A stretch of DNA of 61,934 nucleotides, from assembly GCA_045590155.1 (NCBI GenBank), contig JAZNQL010000036.1, positions 1-61,934 on the forward strand, given 5' to 3'. Below the pieces are notes generated by a model. That model saw nothing but the letters and a program-made list of their open reading frames with translations. It was not told where the DNA came from and did no database searches. Each line of letters starts with the position of its first letter. Position 1 is the stretch's first letter. The DNA is from JAZNQL01 sp045590155 (GTDB lineage Bacteria > Bacillota > Clostridia > UMGS1883 > UMGS1540). This document shows, piece after piece, positions 58,550 to 61,934 of this stretch. A program made the position numbers and the translations under genes.

Positions 58550-59656
58550 CTACTCCTTTTTTAATGATAATATAAAATCGCCAAGGGCTTTTGCTGCATT
58601 CGGTTTTCCTACATATCTTATAGCTTCCCTGCTGTTTATACGCTTCCATTCATTGGACATAAGCTGATAAACTGCCTCGCCAATGGGATAAGTATCGGTT
58701 ACCGCTACTGCAAGTCCGTTATTTATTAAAAATTCTATGTTTCTGTGTTCATGCCCCGGTATAGGATTGCAAAGTATCATCGGAAGTCCTTTCGCAAGAC
58801 TTTCTGACGTTGAGAGTCCTCCCGGTTTTGTTACCAAAAAGTCTGCCGCGTCCATCATTTCGTTTACGTTATCAACAAATCCGTAAATGTATTTTTCGTG
58901 GGTTGTATTTATAGTTTCAAGCTTTTTGCGCATTCTTTCATTATTTCCGCATACGCATAGAATTTGAAAATCAAGGTTTAATTTGTCTATTTCTTTAACT
59001 GTATCTACCACATTACCGTAGCCCATACTTCCCATCATTATCATTATTGTATCTTTATCTTTTATTCCAAGATTTTTACGAGCTTGGGCTTTTGGTATTG
59101 TTTTTGAAAACTGTCTTCTTATGGGTATGCCGAAAGGAAGTATTTTTTCTTCCGAAATGCCGTGTTCTATACACTGATGTGTAAGCAGATGCGATGCTGT
59201 TACATAAAAGTCCAGGTCTGTATTTACCCAATATGGGTGTACTGTAAAATCAGTTACAATACCTATTGTTTTTATATCTGGCATCTCTCTTTTTATTTCG
59301 GGCAACAAAAGTGCCGTAAAAACATGTGGTGCTATTATTACATCCGCCTTATATTTTTTTGCAATATCTATACATTTTGCAACAACAAGAGTATTGGGTA
59401 TACTTATCGGGATAAATGTTTTATCGGCTTTATCGTTTTTTTCAAGACTTCTGTATATTTTTCCATACAGAACCGGTACATGTTTTGTACTTACAAGATA
59501 TCCTTTTTCAACCGACTGTCCTAAAAACTTGCTTATATCTTTATATGCATCAACAATTTTACACTCAACGTTGTTTTCTGCAAGATAATTCTTTACAGCT
59601 TCTGAAGCACTGTTATGCCCCTGACCTGTTGAAAGACTAAATATTAAAACTTTCAT
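58550..59656 (-). CDS. Diacylglycerol glycosyltransferase (UgtP/MGDG-synthase type)
   Basis: A 368-aa GT28-family enzyme that transfers sugar from a UDP-sugar to diacylglycerol, making glycolipids that can serve as lipoteichoic acid anchors. The N-terminal MGDG-synthase domain opens STGQGHNSASEAV near residue 8. The C-terminal donor domain has VTKPGGLSTSESLAKGLPMI near 265-285 and PGHEHRN near 292. ATG 59656 is chosen (GAGGTG upstream) over an ATG five codons earlier. It heads the unit with the M16 pair and lgt, all concerned with envelope or translation-factor maturation. Confidence 0.88.
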   Translation of the reverse strand: MKVLIFSLSTGQGHNSASEAVKNYLAENNVECKIVDAYKDISKFLGQSVEKGYLVSTKHVPVLYGKIYRSLEKNDKADKTFIPISIPNTLVVAKCIDIAKKYKADVIIAPHVFTALLLPEIKREMPDIKTIGIVTDFTVHPYWVNTDLDFYVTASHLLTHQCIEHGISEEKILPFGIPIRRQFSKTIPKAQARKNLGIKDKDTIMIMMGSMGYGNVVDTVKEIDKLNLDFQILCVCGNNERMRKKLETINTTHEKYIYGFVDNVNEMMDAADFLVTKPGGLSTSESLAKGLPMILCNPIPGHEHRNIEFLINNGLAVAVTDTYPIGEAVYQLMSNEWKRINSREAIRYVGKPNAAKALGDFILSLKKE

Positions 59657-59675
59657 AAAAAAACACCTCAAAAAT

Positions 59676-59706
59676 TTGTAACCAAAAAACTGATATTACA
59701 TACTAT
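59676..59706 (+). promoter_or_regulatory. Candidate promoter of the Cys-rich peptide genes
   Basis: TTGTAA (59676-59681), 17-nt spacer, CATACT (59699-59704) could serve sigma-A weakly. The same stretch reads AC-N16-CATACTAT, close to the late mother-cell sigma-K pattern (AC, N16-17, CATAnnnTA) with a terminal mismatch. Either reading is tentative. The rest of 59707-59780 shows only a short GTAAG/CTTAC repeat. Confidence 0.3.
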
Positions 59707-59792
59707 GGTATTGAGACCGTAAGAAAACGGACTTACAAACTAAAGATTAAGAGTTAATTCGAATTGATTATTTAAAAAAGGAGGAAATGTAA

Positions 59793-59921
59793 ATGTTTAA
59801 TTTTGGTGGTAACGACTGCTGCTGCACATGGATTATTTTAATCCTCATACTGTTCTTCTTCTGTGGTAACCAGAATGGTTGTCAGTGCCAGAACGTATCT
59901 TCTACACCCTGCTGTAACTAA
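59793..59921 (+). CDS. Cys-rich single-span micropeptide 1
   Basis: A 42-residue peptide. It has an N-terminal Gly/Asn stretch ending in three consecutive Cys (9-11), then one hydrophobic span from Trp13 to Phe23 (WIILILILFFF). A Gly/Asn/Gln tail follows with Cys24, 30, 32, 40 and 41. The start has an AAGGAGG site at 8 nt, one of the strongest in the window, so it is very likely translated. It resembles small Gly/Cys-rich proteins that clostridial genomes carry in tandem (sometimes labelled high-cysteine chorion-like, or compared with YjcZ sporulation peptides); that likeness is from memory. Function unknown; membrane or spore-envelope location inferred. Confidence 0.75.
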   Translation: MFNFGGNDCCCTWIILILILFFFCGNQNGCQCQNVSSTPCCN

Positions 59922-59939
59922 TTCATAGGAGGCAATATT

Positions 59940-60065
59940 ATGACAAACAACAACTGCGGATGCGGTTTCGATTGCGAATGCATCGTTTGGATCATCCTTA
60001 TTTTCCTTGTTTTATCGTGTGTTTGTGGCGGTAACGGCTTAGGCTGTGGCTATGGCTGCAGATAA
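59940..60065 (+). CDS. Cys-rich single-span micropeptide 2
   Basis: A 41-residue paralogue of the preceding peptide, 18 nt downstream with its own AGGAGG site at 7 nt. The layout is the same: Asn-rich start with alternating Cys (6, 8, 12, 14), a span beginning at Trp17 (WIILIFLVL), then Cys27 and Cys29 and a Gly-rich tail with Cys36 and Cys40. CxC pairs recur on both sides of the span, which could bind metal or form disulfides. The pair shares one transcript ended by the terminator at 60077-60108. Too short for most gene finders. Function unknown. Confidence 0.75.
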   Translation: MTNNNCGCGFDCECIVWIILIFLVLSCVCGGNGLGCGYGCR

Positions 60066-60076
60066 AAGTCTAGCCC

Positions 60077-60108
60077 AAAAGGTTTCGCTAAACGGCGAAG
60101 CCTTTTTT
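60077..60108. terminator. Bidirectional terminator between micropeptides and rdgB
   Basis: GGTTTCGC (60081-60088) and GCGAAGCC (60095-60102) form an 8-bp stem (one G-U) with A4 before and T6 after. It overlaps the rdgB stop codon by two bases and serves both converging units. Confidence 0.88.
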
Positions 60109-60688
60109 ATTTATTGTTAAAATACTCTTTAAGCATTCTAAGAGCAATGGCTCTGTGGCTTATTTCATTTTTTACCTCGGGAGAAATTTCTGCCATGGTT
60201 TTCTTGTATTCTTTAAGATAAAATATAGGGTCATATCCAAAACCGTTATTACCAGACTGTTCGTTTGTTATTTCTCCATAACATTCAGCGGTAAAGACGT
60301 GTTCTTCTTCATCAACACACGCAATCGAGCATACATATTTTGCAGACCTGTCGGGAGTATTTTTTGCATTGACCTCGTCTATTAACATTTTGTTTTTTAT
60401 TTTGTAATCCAAATCGTGTCCGCCGTAACGTGCCGAATATATACCGGGCTGACCGTCAAGACAAGAAACACAAAGACCTGAATCGTCGGCTATGACAATT
60501 GCATTCTGTATCATATTTTTAACCGTTTTTGCCTTTATTAAAGCATTTTCTTCAAAAGTTGTGCCGTTTTCTTCAATTTCAACGTCTATTCCTGCTTCTT
60601 CCATAGTTATTATTTCATATTCCGGAAGAATTTTTGCTATTTCTATTACTTTATTTTTGTTTTTAGTTGCCACTATTATTTTTTTCAT
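60107..60688 (-). CDS. rdgB: XTP/dITP diphosphatase (RdgB/HAM1)
   Basis: House-cleaning pyrophosphatase that hydrolyses dITP, dXTP and related purine triphosphates to prevent their incorporation into DNA. The 193-aa protein has the opening VATKNKNKVIEI substrate motif (residues 5-16), DDSGLCVSCLDGQPGIYSARY near 68-88 and the C-terminal SHRAIALRML. All expected acidic metal residues are present. It is a single-gene unit, divergent from recG, with back-to-back -35 boxes. Confidence 0.96.
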   Translation of the reverse strand: MKKIIVATKNKNKVIEIAKILPEYEIITMEEAGIDVEIEENGTTFEENALIKAKTVKNMIQNAIVIADDSGLCVSCLDGQPGIYSARYGGHDLDYKIKNKMLIDEVNAKNTPDRSAKYVCSIACVDEEEHVFTAECYGEITNEQSGNNGFGYDPIFYLKEYKKTMAEISPEVKNEISHRAIALRMLKEYFNNK

Positions 60689-60705
60689 ACAATCACCCTA
60701 TGGTA

Positions 60706-60769
60706 ATTTTAATTTAATTGGGAGGATTTGTCAATAGCAATTGACAATCAAATAAAATAATGATAAATT
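60706..60769. promoter_or_regulatory. Divergent rdgB and recG promoters sharing an inverted repeat
   Basis: Minus strand: TTGACA (60729-60734), 17-nt spacer, TAAAAT (60706-60711), driving rdgB. Plus strand: TTGACA (60741-60746), 17-nt spacer, TAAATT (60764-60769), driving recG. Both perfect -35 hexamers sit inside the inverted repeat TTGTCAAT-AGCA-ATTGACAA (60728-60747), only 6 nt apart. Confidence 0.82.
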
Positions 60770-60784
60770 ATTTATGGTGATTAT

Positions 60785-61934
60785 ATGTTTTATGAATCGG
60801 TTTCAAAAATAAGCGGTATAGGTCCTAAAAAGCAAAAGCTTTTGGAGCGTCTTTCCATTAAAACAATCGGGGATATGCTCTATCATTTCCCACGCCGTTT
60901 TGAGGACCGAAGCAGTTTTAAAAAAATACACGAATTAGCTGACGGAGATGTTGTTTCGGTTTCAGCGGTTCCAAAAGGCACTTTGACTGTCAAAAGAATC
61001 CGTTCTTCTTTACTTATTTCTTCTATTCCCTTTGTTGATGAAACAGGAACCGTACAGGTTGTTTGGTACAATAATCCGTATGTAAAAAACTTGCTGAAAA
61101 AAGATGTAGAGTACAGTTTATACGGCAAAGTAAGTGTGCGGTATGGGAAAAAGGAAATTACAAATCCTGTTTTTGAACCTGCTGACAAGGTAAAAAGTGT
61201 TGGCAAAATTATTCCTGTATATCCATCTGTTTCCGGAATTACTCAAAAAAATTTAAACAGTTTTATAGAGAGCGCATTGAGTGTTGCAAAAGATTTCGCA
61301 CCTGAAGTTCTTCCTTTTGATATACTTGATAAATACTCTCTTTTGAATGTAAGGGATGCTCTTGAAAATATTCATTTCCCCAAAAGCTTTAAAAGCTATG
61401 AGCAAGCCCGTAAAAGGTTTGTTTTTGAAGAGTTTTTGGTTTTGGAAACTGCTTTGCAGAAAATAAAAAAACAAGATAAAGAGAAAAACGGTTTTCCTAT
61501 GAAAGCCGATGTAAATGAATTTAAAAAGCTCTTACCTTTTAATCTTACGGACGCCCAAGAGCGTGTTATAAATGAAATTTACAGTGATATTTCAAAAAAT
61601 ATTCCCATGAACAGGCTTGTGCAGGGGGATGTAGGTTCGGGCAAAACTGCTGTTGCGGCAGCTCTTATGTATGTTGCAGTAAAAAATGGTTATCAGGCAG
61701 TTATAATGGCGCCTACCGAAATTTTAGCACGCCAGCATTTTGAAACATTATCTAATTGGTTTACAGATTTTAACTGTGTTCTTTTAACAAGCAGCATTGC
61801 TAAAAAGAAGGATATCCGTGCCGATATTGCAAGTGGTAATGCAGATATTGTTATTGGCACTCACGCAATTTTGCAGGATAATGTTGTTTTTAAAAATCTG
61901 GGTGCAGTTATTACAGATGAGCAACATCGTTTTG
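60785..61934 (+). CDS. recG: ATP-dependent DNA helicase RecG (5' part, runs off window)
   Basis: Fork-reversal and branch-migration helicase. The first 383 codons are present and the frame is open at the window end; RecG proteins are about 680-700 aa. It opens FYESVSKISGIGPKKQKLLERL and has DMLYHFPRRFEDRS near residue 30, then the wedge/OB domain. The helicase starts near 250 with Walker A GDVGSGKTAVA at about 280 and ends here in the Walker B segment TDEQHRF. ATG 60785 has only a weak GGTGAT site, and the leader is about 10 nt. Confidence 0.96.
   Translation, partial: MFYESVSKISGIGPKKQKLLERLSIKTIGDMLYHFPRRFEDRSSFKKIHELADGDVVSVSAVPKGTLTVKRIRSSLLISSIPFVDETGTVQVVWYNNPYVKNLLKKDVEYSLYGKVSVRYGKKEITNPVFEPADKVKSVGKIIPVYPSVSGITQKNLNSFIESALSVAKDFAPEVLPFDILDKYSLLNVRDALENIHFPKSFKSYEQARKRFVFEEFLVLETALQKIKKQDKEKNGFPMKADVNEFKKLLPFNLTDAQERVINEIYSDISKNIPMNRLVQGDVGSGKTAVAAALMYVAVKNGYQAVIMAPTEILARQHFETLSNWFTDFNCVLLTSSIAKKKDIRADIASGNADIVIGTHAILQDNVVFKNLGAVITDEQHRF

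Noticed and set aside
60883..61474. Minus-strand frames opposite recG
   Set aside because: They lie antisense to an unmistakable helicase sequence without any supporting signal.
1..61934. CRISPR array, toxin-antitoxin pair, restriction or anti-phage system
   Set aside because: No regular direct repeats were noticed and no gene has nuclease, methylase-specificity or toxin-like motifs in a defence arrangement.

Overview
The window is a low-GC (roughly mid-30s % by eye) chromosomal segment of an endospore-forming member of the Clostridia. The evidence is: AGGAGG-type ribosome sites; spoIIM and a dacF-type carboxypeptidase; S-layer-homology proteins; a perfect CIRCE operator at groES; the Firmicutes gene orders fmt-rsmB-rlmN-prpC-prkC-rsgA-rpe-thiN and spoIIM-xerD-dacF; and genuine protein families throughout. 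No phage, IS element, CRISPR array, integrated element or rRNA was seen, and no gene-free stretch exceeds 300 bases. Layout: (1) 1-5.2 kb, a complete branched-chain amino-acid ABC transporter (livJ-livH-livM-livG-livF, minus strand), then a TetR regulator and tRNA-Arg(ACG). (2) 6.1-9.4 kb, a secreted protein with three C-terminal SLH domains and a small unknown protein. (3) 9.4-14.9 kb, CIRCE-controlled groES-groEL, then a unit for nicotinate phosphoribosyltransferase, an Fe-dependent alcohol dehydrogenase and an RseC-like membrane protein, and a 91-aa conserved unknown with its own promoter. (4) 15-19.7 kb, aspartate-type aminotransferase, proC, then spoIIM, an XerD-like protein and dacF; a sequence matching the sigma-E consensus precedes spoIIM, and the XerD-like protein has lost several catalytic residues. 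(5) 19.7-27.6 kb, recJ-relA-MBL hydrolase-nucleoside kinase-radA on the minus strand and divergent metA. (6) 27.6-47.5 kb, nineteen minus-strand genes from rsfS and leuS through gmk, rpoZ, coaBC, priA, def, fmt, rsmB, rlmN, prpC, prkC, rsgA, rpe and thiN to an unknown 478-aa protein and an acyl-CoA synthetase. No internal gap exceeds about 41 nt, one good promoter lies at the head and one strong terminator at the tail. It links translation, nucleotide and CoA supply, replication restart and Ser/Thr-kinase signalling. (7) 47.6-52.2 kb, a CCA-adding enzyme or poly(A) polymerase homologue predicted to be leaderless, convergent prmC and a DUF1385 membrane protein, then a degenerate membrane-anchored PP2C and tadA, whose product would modify the tRNA-Arg(ACG) of region 1. 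(8) 52.2-59.7 kb, a large S-layer-type protein behind a strong promoter with a palindrome over its -10, then lgt, a YmfH/YmfF-type M16 pair and a diacylglycerol glycosyltransferase. (9) 59.7-61.9 kb, two tandem 41-42-residue Cys-rich single-span membrane peptides, rdgB, and the 5' part of recG, which runs off the end. No clearly new multi-gene system stands out. The best leads are the Cys-rich peptide pair, the catalytically degenerate XerD-like protein in a sporulation unit, the PP2C-like protein with two metal ligands changed, the unrecognised 478-aa protein inside the housekeeping unit, an apparent ACG start for rsgA, and a leaderless cca. All functional statements rest on reading motifs and gene order; no database search was run.
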